Part shown: positions 1 to 6,275 of the stretch, in pieces
Layout: each line of letters opens with the position of its first letter
How positions within the stretch are numbered: the first letter of the stretch is position 1
DNA from: Betaproteobacteria bacterium
GTDB taxonomy: Bacteria; Pseudomonadota; Gammaproteobacteria; Burkholderiales; SG8-41
Assembly: GCA_016199485.1 (NCBI GenBank)
Contig: JACQGO010000170.1
Coordinates: 1 to 42,797, forward strand
Reading direction: 5' to 3'
DNA length: 42,797 nt
The notes under the pieces: generated by a model
Told to the model about the DNA's origin: nothing
Databases searched by the model: none
The model's input: only the letters and a program-made list of their open reading frames with translations
Made by a program: the position numbers and the translations under genes

Positions 1-299
1 ACGTCGAGGCCTGGGAGAGCGCCCACGTCGAGGCCCGGGGGAGCGCCCACGTCGAGGCCCGGGGGAGCGCCCACGTCGAGGCCCGGGGGAGCGCCCACGT
101 CGAGGCCTGGGAGAGCGCCCACGTCGAGGCCTGGGAGAGCGCCCACGTCGAGGCCCGGGGGAGCGCCCACGTCGAGGCCCGGGGGAGCGCCCACGTCGTG
201 GCCCGGGGGAGCGCCCACGTCGAGGCCCGGGAGAGCGCCCACGTCGTGGCCTGGGGGAGCGCCTACGTCGCGGCTCGGGGGAGCGCCTACGTCGAGGCC
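1..299 (+). repeat. 24-bp tandem repeats (left end), about 12 units
   Basis: These are direct 24-bp units of the form gcgcccacgtcgaggcc plus a variable seven bases, each equal to eight codons, with few substitutions between units (cgg/tgg, ggg/gag, gag/gtg). There are no spacers, so this is not a CRISPR array. Units diverge toward the 3' side (gcctac instead of gcccac). The array continues at 42512-42797. Confidence 0.95.
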
Positions 300-752
300 T
301 CTCAATATGTTGCCGTGCATCAGCACAGTGAGGCTGCCCAGATTGCCGGCGGTGTGCTCATCAAGGTGCCGAAGCCGACGACACCGCTGGAATGGTGCGC
401 CTTTTACGGTGCAAAAATCGAGGGCGATATGGCGATCCTCTACAAGGCCGTCCGGGATGATTATCGAAGCGCTCGCGGGATGCTCTATGCCCCTGGAACC
501 ATGCCAGAGGCTCCCGATTGGGATGGCGGAACGGCGGAATGTGGCGGAGGGTTACACTTCACCGCTGATCCCATAATCGCAAAAAGTCATTTCGATGCGG
601 ACGCCACGCGATTCGTCGCCTGTCCGGTCGCCCTCGTCGACATCATCGTCCACTCAACTCCCAACTATCCTTTCAAGGTGAAAGCCAAGCGTGTCGCGGG
701 ACCGATCTATGAAGTGGATCGGTACAGCCAGCGCGTGAACGGACAGCCGTGA
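1..752 (+). CDS. Octapeptide-repeat protein, C-terminal part (gene continues from 42411)
   Basis: The reading frame is open from base 3 with no start of its own. It is the continuation of the gene starting at 42411, joined across the window ends. The first ~100 residues are near-identical 8-residue units of the type [10 protein letters not shown]. The last two units change to SAYV. After residue ~100 comes a non-repeat domain of about 150 residues with the motifs WCAFYG, LYKAV, PEAPDWDGG, AECGGGLHF and RFVACPV. This domain is familiar from the C-termini of phage and gut-bacterial repeat proteins (probably DUF7666, not confirmed). Repeats of this kind are predicted to coil as a beta-solenoid. 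The joined protein would be about 375 residues. The stop overlaps the GTG start of the next gene. Function is unknown; a structural or binding scaffold is an inference. Confidence 0.75.
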   Translation, partial: VEAWESAHVEARGSAHVEARGSAHVEARGSAHVEAWESAHVEAWESAHVEARGSAHVEARGSAHVVARGSAHVEARESAHVVAWGSAYVAARGSAYVEASQYVAVHQHSEAAQIAGGVLIKVPKPTTPLEWCAFYGAKIEGDMAILYKAVRDDYRSARGMLYAPGTMPEAPDWDGGTAECGGGLHFTADPIIAKSHFDADATRFVACPVALVDIIVHSTPNYPFKVKAKRVAGPIYEVDRYSQRVNGQP

Positions 753-1264
753 AGGAAACTCTCTTCCATGCCGAACTGAGCGCTGCATTCCGCCACCTGG
801 ATTGCTGGATGGCGAAATGGCCCGACGTGACCGTCTCTCACATGCAGGTTGCCAGGGATGGGAAAATGCGCTTCGCGTTGCCAAAGCCCTGCGACCTAAT
901 CGGCATGGCTCCGGGCGGCCGCTTCTTGGCCGTCGAAGCGAAGCTCGCGCGGAGCCCGATCTTCCACGTGGACGCTCGGCTCATCCGGCAGCTCGACACG
1001 CTCCGCGCCTTCCAGGAGCGCGGGGCCTTTGCTGCGCTCGCCCTCAACTTCCGTTTCGTCCGCAAGCGGCCCCCGCTCCGGGTGAATCGAACGCTGCTGT
1101 TCCTGGGGCTGACGGGTGAGGCGTGGACGGAAGGCCGGGCCTTCGTGCTTGGCTTGACGGTGCCCTTCCTGCCAGAACCGAAGCCGGCGGCGCCAATGCC
1201 CCGGTACGTGGAGCTACGGCGGATCGCGGGGGGCTGGGAGATCTCGGAGGAGCTCCTCGTGTGA
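749..1264 (+). CDS. PD-(D/E)XK nuclease, RecU/Holliday-resolvase-like
   Basis: This 171-residue protein starts with GTG overlapping the previous stop (GTGA). It shows the order expected of a PD-(D/E)XK fold: an early Glu (E9, FHAEL), Asp in PCDLIG (D49), and the E-x-K pair in AVEAK (E63, K65). A helix with LIRQLDTLRAF follows. That arrangement resembles RecU-type Holliday-junction resolvases and related phage nucleases. A role in recombination or in resolving branched DNA before packaging is inferred. It lies downstream of the repeat protein and upstream of small membrane genes in one tightly coupled run. The fold assignment is fairly secure; the exact substrate is not. Confidence 0.7.
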   Translation: MKETLFHAELSAAFRHLDCWMAKWPDVTVSHMQVARDGKMRFALPKPCDLIGMAPGGRFLAVEAKLARSPIFHVDARLIRQLDTLRAFQERGAFAALALNFRFVRKRPPLRVNRTLLFLGLTGEAWTEGRAFVLGLTVPFLPEPKPAAPMPRYVELRRIAGGWEISEELLV

Positions 1265-1581
1265 AGCGGATGATACTTGCCTTTCTGGCTGGTCTCGTGA
1301 AGGGGATCAGCTTCTACGAGCTTGCGGGCTGGTGCGCGCCGCGGCGGAAAGATCACGCCGGCGTGAAGATGCTGGGCCGTCGGCTCATCGGGCTGCTGCT
1401 GGCGGGGCTACTGCTGAGCGGCTGCGTAGCGGCCGTCGTCGCCCTCGACGTGGCCTTCGGCGCGGCCGGCCTCTGGCAGCGGGAGCAACACCGGCGCGAG
1501 CTTGAGCAACTGCGGAAACTCCAGGAGCGGCGGCAGGCCGAACACCCCCTCACTCCGATGGAGGGTTCTGATGGCGACTGA
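1261..1581 (+). CDS. Small lipoprotein or membrane protein with coiled-coil tail
   Basis: The GTG start overlaps the previous stop (GTGA); the product is 106 residues. A first hydrophobic stretch lies near the N-terminus (ILAFLAGLV). A second, LIGLLLAGLLLSGC, looks like a signal peptide ending in a lipobox (LSGC). An internal ATG at 1369 would place this signal at the N-terminus, giving a 70-residue lipoprotein, and may be the real start. The rest is charged and helical (QREQHRRELEQLRKLQERR). Function is unknown; envelope association is likely. Confidence 0.55.
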   Translation: MKRMILAFLAGLVKGISFYELAGWCAPRRKDHAGVKMLGRRLIGLLLAGLLLSGCVAAVVALDVAFGAAGLWQREQHRRELEQLRKLQERRQAEHPLTPMEGSDGD

Positions 1582-1768
1582 GACGGCGATCCCGATCCAC
1601 AAATGGCGACATGGTGCGGCGGGGCCGGTGACGGTCTGCACGGGCGAGGGGATCGCCAGCGAGGCCCGCAACAGCGCCGAGCATAGCTACGCCTGGCCGG
1701 CGGTGACCTGTCCGGCCTGCGTCGAGCGGTGCCCGAAATACGCGCTCCTGCGGCGGATGGGGGCGTAA
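1571..1768 (+). CDS. Small Cys-rich protein, possible zinc knuckle
   Basis: This is a 65-residue protein starting at ATG 1571, overlapping the previous gene by 11 bases. The C-terminal half has CPACVERCP, a C-x2-C-x3-C cluster suggesting metal binding. An earlier Cys and a His-Ser-Tyr-Ala-Trp stretch (AEHSYAW) may contribute. No family was recognised. It is one of many small Cys-rich genes in this genome. Confidence 0.55.
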   Translation: MATETAIPIHKWRHGAAGPVTVCTGEGIASEARNSAEHSYAWPAVTCPACVERCPKYALLRRMGA

Positions 1769-1769
1769 C

Positions 1770-1886
1770 ATGATCCCCTGCGCCATCCCCGGCTGGGCCC
1801 TCGCGCTCCAGATCGTGGTAGGGATCGGGATCAACCTGGTGGTCGCCCTCGTGTTCTACCAGGCAGGAAAACAGCATGGGCGATGA
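1770..1886 (+). CDS. 38-residue single-pass membrane peptide
   Basis: The ATG follows the previous stop by one base. The translation is hydrophobic almost throughout (ALALQIVVGIGINLVVALVFY), one clear transmembrane helix with a short basic tail (GKQHGR). The end overlaps the next gene by 11 bases. Gene spacing and the membrane pattern support it. Function is unknown. Confidence 0.5.
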   Translation: MIPCAIPGWALALQIVVGIGINLVVALVFYQAGKQHGR

Positions 1887-2211
1887 GATCGCCCTTGTCA
1901 TGGATCTCATCGCTCGCTTGGCCATCGCCCTGAAGGCCGCCCCGATGACGCGCTGGCCGAACGCGTGGCGGCATCAGGTGGACGAGCACTGGACGATCAC
2001 CCTCAACGGGCAGCGAGAAGCGATTCGAGTGCCCATTATGGGTGCCCCTTTTGAGCTTCCACCCTATCATTGCGTGGTTGAATACAACGGGTGGCTGGCG
2101 GGCCTGATCCAGCCCTACGGGGGCGAGCTGGCGGCCGGCGAAGCCGCGAATGAGGCGACGCTATGCGCGGCGTTGTTGCGCGCGCTCGCCCGCCTGGAGG
2201 AGCCGGAGTGA
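1876..2211 (+). CDS. Conserved-looking hypothetical phage protein
   Basis: This is a 111-residue soluble protein beginning at ATG 1876. It has aromatic-rich motifs (HQVDEHWTITLNG, VVEYNGWLAGLIQPYGGEL) and an Ala/Leu-rich C-terminal helix. No catalytic motif was recognised. Its stop overlaps the GTG of the downstream HTH gene, so the two are likely co-translated. Confidence 0.6.
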   Translation: MGDEIALVMDLIARLAIALKAAPMTRWPNAWRHQVDEHWTITLNGQREAIRVPIMGAPFELPPYHCVVEYNGWLAGLIQPYGGELAAGEAANEATLCAALLRALARLEEPE

Positions 2212-2456
2212 TCTACGGTGAACGAATCACGATAGCACGAGAGTTGCGGGGTTGGACACTGGAGGATCTTGCGAACGCCCTTCTCGTAAATCCCGATGAT
2301 GTGATTAAATGGGAAGTAAATCAAGAACCGCCGTCAGAGGGGACGCTAAAGCGCATAGGATTCGCGCTCGCATTCCCGACAGCATTTTTCCGACAGCCAC
2401 CGCCAGCCGAGTTAGGCCCCACGACGCTTGATCTACACTGGCCGGTGCCCCGATGA
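2208..2456 (+). CDS. XRE-type helix-turn-helix protein
   Basis: An 82-residue protein whose GTG start overlaps the previous stop. Residues ~5-50 form a classical HTH (RITIARELRGWTLEDLANAL, then a recognition helix around VNPDDVIKWEV). After it comes the segment GFALAFPTAFFRQPPP, typical of the XRE half of XRE/ImmA or HigA-type regulators. No peptidase or toxin partner lies beside it. It is probably a transcription regulator of the surrounding early genes. Confidence 0.75.
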   Translation: MIYGERITIARELRGWTLEDLANALLVNPDDVIKWEVNQEPPSEGTLKRIGFALAFPTAFFRQPPPAELGPTTLDLHWPVPR

Positions 2457-2481
2457 CCCGGCCGCGCTCGGTGACGCTCTG

Positions 2482-2631
2482 ATGCCTTTCGGAAGAGACC
2501 GCGCGGCCATAGTCGAAGCGGGGCGGAAACATTTGAGAGATGTTCATACTTGCCCACGGTGCAAGCGTGTCATTCGAGGCAATGCGTATTACGCCCATCG
2601 TCCAGTCTGTCGCAAGAAAGGAAAAACATGA
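2482..2631 (+). CDS. Small zinc-finger-like protein
   Basis: This is a 49-residue product with CPRCKRV followed by YYAHRPVC, a C-x2-C...H-x3-C arrangement that fits a single zinc site. The frame is open further upstream; ATG 2482 is the first ATG in a sensible position. The stop is shared with the next start (ATGA). Function is unknown; nucleic-acid binding is only an inference. Confidence 0.5.
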   Translation: MPFGRDRAAIVEAGRKHLRDVHTCPRCKRVIRGNAYYAHRPVCRKKGKT

Positions 2632-2825
2632 CCCCGCCGCGCGCGGTGCATCGGTGTCCACACGTCTGCCCGGTCTGCCAAGGAGCCGGGCATGTTGAGG
2701 AGACCCTCTACACGCACTTGTCAGTAGCTACAGAGATTAAATTTGTCCCATGTCGAACCTGTCAGGGCACGGGGGTGATCTGGCATGACGCCGAAGCCGC
2801 ACTTGCTGGAGGAGTGTTTGTGTGA
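2628..2825 (+). CDS. DnaJ-type zinc-ribbon miniprotein
   Basis: A 65-residue protein starting ATGA over the previous stop. It holds two C-x2-C-x-G-x-G elements, CPVCQGAGHV and CRTCQGTGVI, which is the zinc-binding unit of the DnaJ cysteine-rich domain. There is no J domain, so it is a stand-alone zinc module. Such modules are common and uncharacterised in phages. Confidence 0.6.
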   Translation: MTPPRAVHRCPHVCPVCQGAGHVEETLYTHLSVATEIKFVPCRTCQGTGVIWHDAEAALAGGVFV

Positions 2826-3066
2826 AGACTGCGTTCGCGCCTACGTTGCTGAGCAGGTCGCCAAGGCGCGGGTCTGCGAGAAGCACCAACAACCCCTCCA
2901 TGCCTGCCTTGTCTGCATTCAGGAAACGGTTCCGTCCGTAGTCGCCCAGGCGGTCAAGGAGGAGCGAGAGGCGTGCGTGAACATCGTGCAGGAGCATGAA
3001 AATCACGGGGGCCTAAGGTGTTGCTCCCTGATCACCGCCGCCATCCGCCGGAGGGGTGAGGGATGA
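2785..3066 (+). CDS. Cys/His-rich small protein
   Basis: A 93-residue protein overlapping the previous gene by 41 bases. It has CLCEDC near residue 11, CEKHQQPLHACLVC near residue 31 and a late RCC. The central helix (VAQAVKEEREACVNIV) resembles phage proteins of the type found before Ead/Ea-like coiled-coil genes. It is probably metal-binding; its role is unknown. The stop overlaps the next ATG. Confidence 0.55.
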   Translation: MTPKPHLLEECLCEDCVRAYVAEQVAKARVCEKHQQPLHACLVCIQETVPSVVAQAVKEEREACVNIVQEHENHGGLRCCSLITAAIRRRGEG

Positions 3067-3815
3067 GCGTTGGAACACCCGAACACGCCAAAGGGATGCT
3101 TGACACGGCGAAAAAGTCTACTCACTTTTGGGCGCGGGCTTATATCCAGGAGGTTATGCCGTTGCTTGATCGCCTCGCCGCTCAAGCCGCGCAGATCGTC
3201 GCGCTGGAGGCAGAGGTAGCGGCGTGGAAAGAGACCGCCGCACAGTTCTCTCGGGGTGTGGCCTACTATCAAGGGCTGGTAACGGAAATAGGGGCACAGT
3301 TTGGTCAGGCGGCTTACATCTCCGATGATGGCTCCCGCCAAGAGGAGATACTGTGTGCGAAGGTTCCTGCGCTTGTGGCTGCCCTCAAAACTGACCTAGC
3401 GGAAACCAAGGCGGAGGTGGCGCGGTTGACCTCTGAGTGCGAATTCAATGTGATGGCGTGTCAGAACATGGATGCCGAAATCGCCATCTACCGCACGCAG
3501 CTTGAGAAGGCCGAGGCGGAGGTAGAGCAGTTGAAGGAAATGAACCGCATTCAGCGGATTGCATTGGACTTTGACCCGTTCGTTGAAAACCGTCGCCTCA
3601 AAGCCGACCTCGCCCCCTTCGTCGCGCTGGTGGAGGCCGCGGAACGGTACAAGGAGTCTTTGGCTTCTGGCCTCGTCTGTTTAGCCGGGCAGACGTGTCA
3701 CGATCCTCTTCGGGACCATCGGCACTGGAGTCAACAAGAATGTGAGGCTCTGTACGGGCTAATGGCTGCCTTTGCCCATCCTGCGGTGCAGCGGGCGCTA
3801 AAGGATGGGGAATGA
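3063..3815 (+). CDS. Coiled-coil early phage protein
   Basis: This 250-residue protein starts at ATG overlapping the previous stop. Residues ~35-160 are rich in heptads (RLAAQAAQIVALEAEVAAWKE, then LAETKAEVARLTSE and QLEKAEAEVEQLKEM), so a long coiled coil is very likely. The C-terminus is globular with several His and Cys (CHDPLRDHRHW). The pattern resembles accessory early proteins of the Ead/Ea type. No enzyme motif is seen. It is the last gene before the gene-poor region and probably ends an early transcript. Confidence 0.6.
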   Translation: MSVGTPEHAKGMLDTAKKSTHFWARAYIQEVMPLLDRLAAQAAQIVALEAEVAAWKETAAQFSRGVAYYQGLVTEIGAQFGQAAYISDDGSRQEEILCAKVPALVAALKTDLAETKAEVARLTSECEFNVMACQNMDAEIAIYRTQLEKAEAEVEQLKEMNRIQRIALDFDPFVENRRLKADLAPFVALVEAAERYKESLASGLVCLAGQTCHDPLRDHRHWSQQECEALYGLMAAFAHPAVQRALKDGE

Positions 3816-3868
3816 TGCCGAACGTTTCATGGTGCGTAATGTGTCACAAGTCCACCGCCGCCCATTGA
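3815..3868 (+). CDS. Possible 17-residue Cys peptide
   Basis: An ATG overlaps the previous stop (ATGATG) and opens a 17-codon frame containing CVMCH. It fits the gene-packing habit of this genome but is too short to judge. It may be chance. Confidence 0.2.
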   Translation: MPNVSWCVMCHKSTAAH

Positions 3869-3956
3869 ACCGGGCGGTGCGTCAAATGGCAGGATCCCCG
3901 CGCTCGGTAGCCAAAGGGGCAATATACTGCTGCTACGATGGCTTGAGTAGTATTCA

Positions 3957-3965
3957 GGTGTCCCG
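3957..3965 (+). repeat. Left copy of 9-bp flanking direct repeat
   Basis: The sequence ggtgtcccg is repeated at 4084-4092 on the far side of the inverted-repeat element. It is consistent with duplication of a target on insertion. Confidence 0.5.
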
Positions 3966-4085
3966 GTAGTGGGCTATTTTGACTTCGGGCGTTTCGCCAC
4001 GATCTCGTCAAGCAAATCGAATGGCTCGTCTCGAAGAACTAGAATCTTCCGATGCGGTTCAATTTTCAAAATAGCCCACTACCGG
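3963..4085. mobile_element. MITE-like element with 20-bp perfect inverted repeats
   Basis: The left arm at 3963-3982 begins ccggtagtgggctattttga. The right arm at 4066-4085 is its exact reverse complement. About 83 bases lie between the arms. The 9-mer ggtgtcccg occurs at both edges (3957-3965 and 4084-4092), overlapping the arm ends, as a target-site duplication would. There is no transposase inside. This is the layout of a small non-autonomous insertion element. A very long hairpin with a regulatory role is the alternative. Confidence 0.6.
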
Positions 4086-4092
4086 TGTCCCG
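4084..4092 (+). repeat. Right copy of 9-bp flanking direct repeat
   Basis: The sequence ggtgtcccg matches 3957-3965 exactly. It overlaps the last two bases of the right inverted repeat, so the exact border of element and target is ambiguous. Confidence 0.5.
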
Positions 4093-4198
4093 AGCCCTCA
4101 TGCCCAGGGGAAACCTATGGAAGGGGTATACTCTGGGCAGTACTTCTGCTGGAGGGTGCTATTGAACTGTCACTGCTCTGAGTTCTCGGGTTTATCCA

Positions 4199-4369
4199 AT
4201 GTTGCCGAAGAAGATAAACGCGCCGCAGCTTCGACAGTTAGCCCGTGCCGCACGCACGGGACTTGCACGCAGGGAACTTGACAGAGCCGTGAGGAAGGAG
4301 CAAAGAGTAGCGCCAGCATGGCAAACGGCTCCTTGTCATAATGCTTCTTATCGGACATTGGGGACGTAA
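4199..4369 (+). CDS. Possible small basic protein
   Basis: A 56-codon frame with a strongly basic helical middle (RQLARAARTGLARRELDRAVRKEQR). There is no clear ribosome-binding site. The stop lies two bases before the next candidate ATG. No family was recognised. It could be a DNA-binding peptide or chance. Confidence 0.35.
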   Translation: MLPKKINAPQLRQLARAARTGLARRELDRAVRKEQRVAPAWQTAPCHNASYRTLGT

Positions 4370-4371
4370 GT

Positions 4372-4752
4372 ATGCGGAATGATGGAGATGTTGCGCAACT
4401 TCTTCAGCCCAGTTTCAGCCGAATGACGGCCGGAGGCGGCCAGCTCGTGCTGCTCCACGGCTCACGGGGAGCCGGAAGGCCAAGGACTGGCGATTCCGGC
4501 CCGACCCCATCTCCTCTTATGGGCAGAGGCCAGATCGTCTGGCCTGGAGGCTGGGCGTGGCCCAAGCACCGGCCTTGGGGCTCCCCGCAGGGGATGCGGG
4601 TCCAGTTCCTTCAGGATCGGTTGGGCCGGGCGTTGGCCTGGGGGCAGACCAGGGGGGCAGGGGGCAACCCCGCCGGAGGGGTCGGACGCGCCCACGGCAT
4701 CCGCCCCCGACGATACGCCGCCAAAATTTTCCCGATGGGTCAAGGCGGCTAA
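4372..4752 (+). CDS. Hypothetical protein before the small-terminase candidate
   Basis: A 126-codon frame rich in Gly, Pro, Arg and Trp, ending two bases before the ATG at 4755. Two other frames are also open in parts of this stretch and look about equally protein-like (frame 3 around 4480-4600; frame 2 before 4771). The coding frame is therefore uncertain, and a decayed or frameshifted gene is possible. No domain was recognised. Confidence 0.35.
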   Translation: MRNDGDVAQLLQPSFSRMTAGGGQLVLLHGSRGAGRPRTGDSGPTPSPLMGRGQIVWPGGWAWPKHRPWGSPQGMRVQFLQDRLGRALAWGQTRGAGGNPAGGVGRAHGIRPRRYAAKIFPMGQGG

Positions 4753-4754
4753 CG

Positions 4755-5141
4755 ATGGCCAAGCGGAGTAAGGCAGAAGACCGGCTCGCGGTGGACGAAT
4801 TGCTCCGGCAGGCCATGACCGGGGTGATCGAACGGCTGGACCCCACGCGGATCGAACAGGGGCTGATCTGGGCGGTGGAGGGGCTGGTGCGGCAGGCCGA
4901 GCAGTTGGCCGTGACGGACTATAGCCAACTGGCGACGAAGCCGCAGCGGACGAGCCGCATTTCCGCCCACACGGCGAAACTGGCCCTGGCGCTGATGGCC
5001 TTACGGGAATCGATCGCTAAGCAGGCGGGCGGGGGGCGGGCCCCGGACGACTGGCTCAAGCGGCTCACGCCAGAGCAATTCGGGCAGTTGCAGGGCTGGC
5101 TGGCCGAGGCGGCGGCCCGAGACGGGGACCGGGCGGAATGA
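4755..5141 (+). CDS. Candidate terminase small subunit
   Basis: A 128-residue, mainly helical protein starting at ATG 4755. A purine-rich stretch (caagg) lies upstream. Segments such as AEDRLAVDELLRQAMTGVIE and ISAHTAKLALALMALRESIA suggest helical oligomer-forming regions. No classical HTH is obvious. The position two genes before the large terminase is where small terminases usually sit. The assignment rests on position and size only. The stop overlaps the next ATG. Confidence 0.4.
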   Translation: MAKRSKAEDRLAVDELLRQAMTGVIERLDPTRIEQGLIWAVEGLVRQAEQLAVTDYSQLATKPQRTSRISAHTAKLALALMALRESIAKQAGGGRAPDDWLKRLTPEQFGQLQGWLAEAAARDGDRAE

Positions 5142-5362
5142 GCCAGCCCGAGGCGTGCATTAATTGTGGGCACCCGAAAGAACACTCGTACCTCTGGTTT
5201 TGCTCGTGGTGTACCGCGGCCAAGGAAGGGGCATACGCGGCCTGTCGGGCGCTGGGAATGAACAATGTCCGCGATGTGAGACGGGCACGGGATAGCGCGC
5301 TCGCATGGGCGGGGGGCCGTCCATCGGGATACGAGACCTTGTTTGACGGGGAGCCAACATGA
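5138..5362 (+). CDS. Zinc-ribbon miniprotein
   Basis: A 74-residue protein starting in an ATGA overlap. It has two C-x2-C pairs, CINCGHPKEH and FCSWCTAA, spaced as in a small zinc ribbon, then a basic helix (NVRDVRRARDSALAW). Similar proteins precede terminase genes in other phages, and a packaging accessory role is a guess. The stop overlaps the terminase ATPase start. Confidence 0.55.
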   Translation: MSQPEACINCGHPKEHSYLWFCSWCTAAKEGAYAACRALGMNNVRDVRRARDSALAWAGGRPSGYETLFDGEPT

Positions 5363-6090
5363 CTGGGGGGATGCCCGCCCGGCTGGCCGCCGAACGCGCC
5401 CGGCGCGACGCTCACTGGTTCATCTTCGAGTCCAAGCTCCTGCTGACCAAGGACGAGCACGACCCCGCCCGGCCCGTGAAACCGTTCCCGGACGTGCCGT
5501 ATCTGCGGGCGCTCCTGGATTGCCTCCTGCTCGCGGGGCGGCTGGTCGCCGTGGCGGAGGCCCGCTGGGCGCTCGAGGCCGGGATGGCGCCGGCCTGGCT
5601 CGACGCGGTGGCGCGGAGCGGGATCTGCTTCGTCGAGAAGAGCCGGGACGTGATGGCGACCTGGACGGTCTTGGCCTACTGCCACTGGCGGGCGCGGGCG
5701 TATCCCCACCAGCTGATCCTGATCCAGTCCAAGCGCGAGGACGAGGCGGCGTCCTTCGTGTTTATGAAAGACCCGGAGGTCGGGCGCATGAGCTTCATGG
5801 AGGCGCATCTGCCCCCCGCCCTTCGGCAGCTCCGGTTCCCGGTTGCGGGAGCCTATGGGCATCTGTACTATCCCAACGGGTCGCACGTCTGGGCGATTCC
5901 CGAAGGCGGGCACGTCATCCGATCGAACCATCCCTCGGTCGTCTTCGCGGATGAAGCGGCCTTCCAGCCGGAGTTCGGGGCTTCCTACACGGCCGCCCTG
6001 CCGGCGGTGCAGGGCGGGGGCAGTTACATCGCCGTCTCGTCGGCCAATCCGGGGGAGTTTTGCGATCTGGTCGAGGGGGCGGCGGCGTGA
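5359..6090 (+). CDS. terL: Large terminase, ATPase half (split gene)
   Basis: This 243-residue gene encodes only the motor domain of the phage DNA-packaging terminase. A Walker-A-like segment lies at about residues 91-103 (FVEKSRDVMATW), matching the K-S-R form of P-loop seen in phage terminases. Walker B with the catalytic Glu is at 193-201 (VVFADEAAF). Coupling motif III is at 225-232 (AVSSANPG). The frame stops just after LVEG, exactly where contiguous homologues run on toward the nuclease domain. Its TGA overlaps the GTG of a 62-residue ORF, and the nuclease half follows in a third frame. A normal large terminase is 450-600 residues; this half plus 323 residues downstream gives that total. 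The protein docks on the portal and powers DNA entry into the head. Confidence 0.85.
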   Translation: MTGGMPARLAAERARRDAHWFIFESKLLLTKDEHDPARPVKPFPDVPYLRALLDCLLLAGRLVAVAEARWALEAGMAPAWLDAVARSGICFVEKSRDVMATWTVLAYCHWRARAYPHQLILIQSKREDEAASFVFMKDPEVGRMSFMEAHLPPALRQLRFPVAGAYGHLYYPNGSHVWAIPEGGHVIRSNHPSVVFADEAAFQPEFGASYTAALPAVQGGGSYIAVSSANPGEFCDLVEGAAA

Positions 6091-6275
6091 ATCCCGACGT
6101 GCTCCTGGCCGTGGCCCAGATGGCCGGGCACCTCTGGACTGATCGGCCCGTCGTGACCATGACCGGCGACGAGTTCCGCCAATGCCATGGGGAGCATCCC
6201 GTCGAAGGCTACCGGCTCGCCGATGGCCGCGCGGCCGTCGCCTGTCTCACCTGCCACGAGGTGTTTGTCCAGTGA
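6087..6275 (+). CDS. Small zinc-binding-like ORF between terminase halves
   Basis: A 62-residue product from GTG 6087, overlapping the ATPase stop (GTGA) and itself overlapped by the nuclease start (GTGA). The C-terminus has CHGEH and then CLTCHEVF, a C-H...C-x2-C-H set able to hold one zinc ion. No family was recognised. It is translationally sandwiched between the two terminase pieces, so a role as a linker subunit of the packaging motor is possible. An unrelated gene inserted at a domain border is the simpler alternative. Confidence 0.55.
   Translation: MNPDVLLAVAQMAGHLWTDRPVVTMTGDEFRQCHGEHPVEGYRLADGRAAVACLTCHEVFVQ

Larger units (their letters stand above)
3869..4198. other. Gene-poor stretch with inverted-repeat element
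   Basis: No convincing gene is seen in these 330 bases. Codon use is less biased than around it and the stretch is locally AT-richer. It holds the repeat-bounded element at 3963-4085, a small GC stem just upstream near 3858-3880 without a T run, and TATACT-like boxes near 3923 and 4127 without a good -35 partner. Confidence 0.6.

Noticed and set aside
1-299. CRISPR-like array of 24-bp repeats
   Set aside because: Units are contiguous with no unique spacers and keep codon phase inside a protein gene.
838-1356. 172-codon - strand frame opposite the RecU-like gene
   Set aside because: It is a shadow of the + strand gene, which has ordered nuclease motifs and start/stop coupling.
3858-3880. Possible terminator stem (ccgccc/gggcgg)
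   Set aside because: The short stem has no T run after it; it is insufficient to call a terminator.
3969-4181. 70-codon frame reading through the inverted-repeat element
   Set aside because: It begins and runs inside the repeat arms, lacks a ribosome site and has no codon bias; the element explains it better.
5065-5931. 288-codon - strand frame opposite the terminase ATPase
   Set aside because: It is a G/C-bias shadow; the + strand holds Walker motifs.
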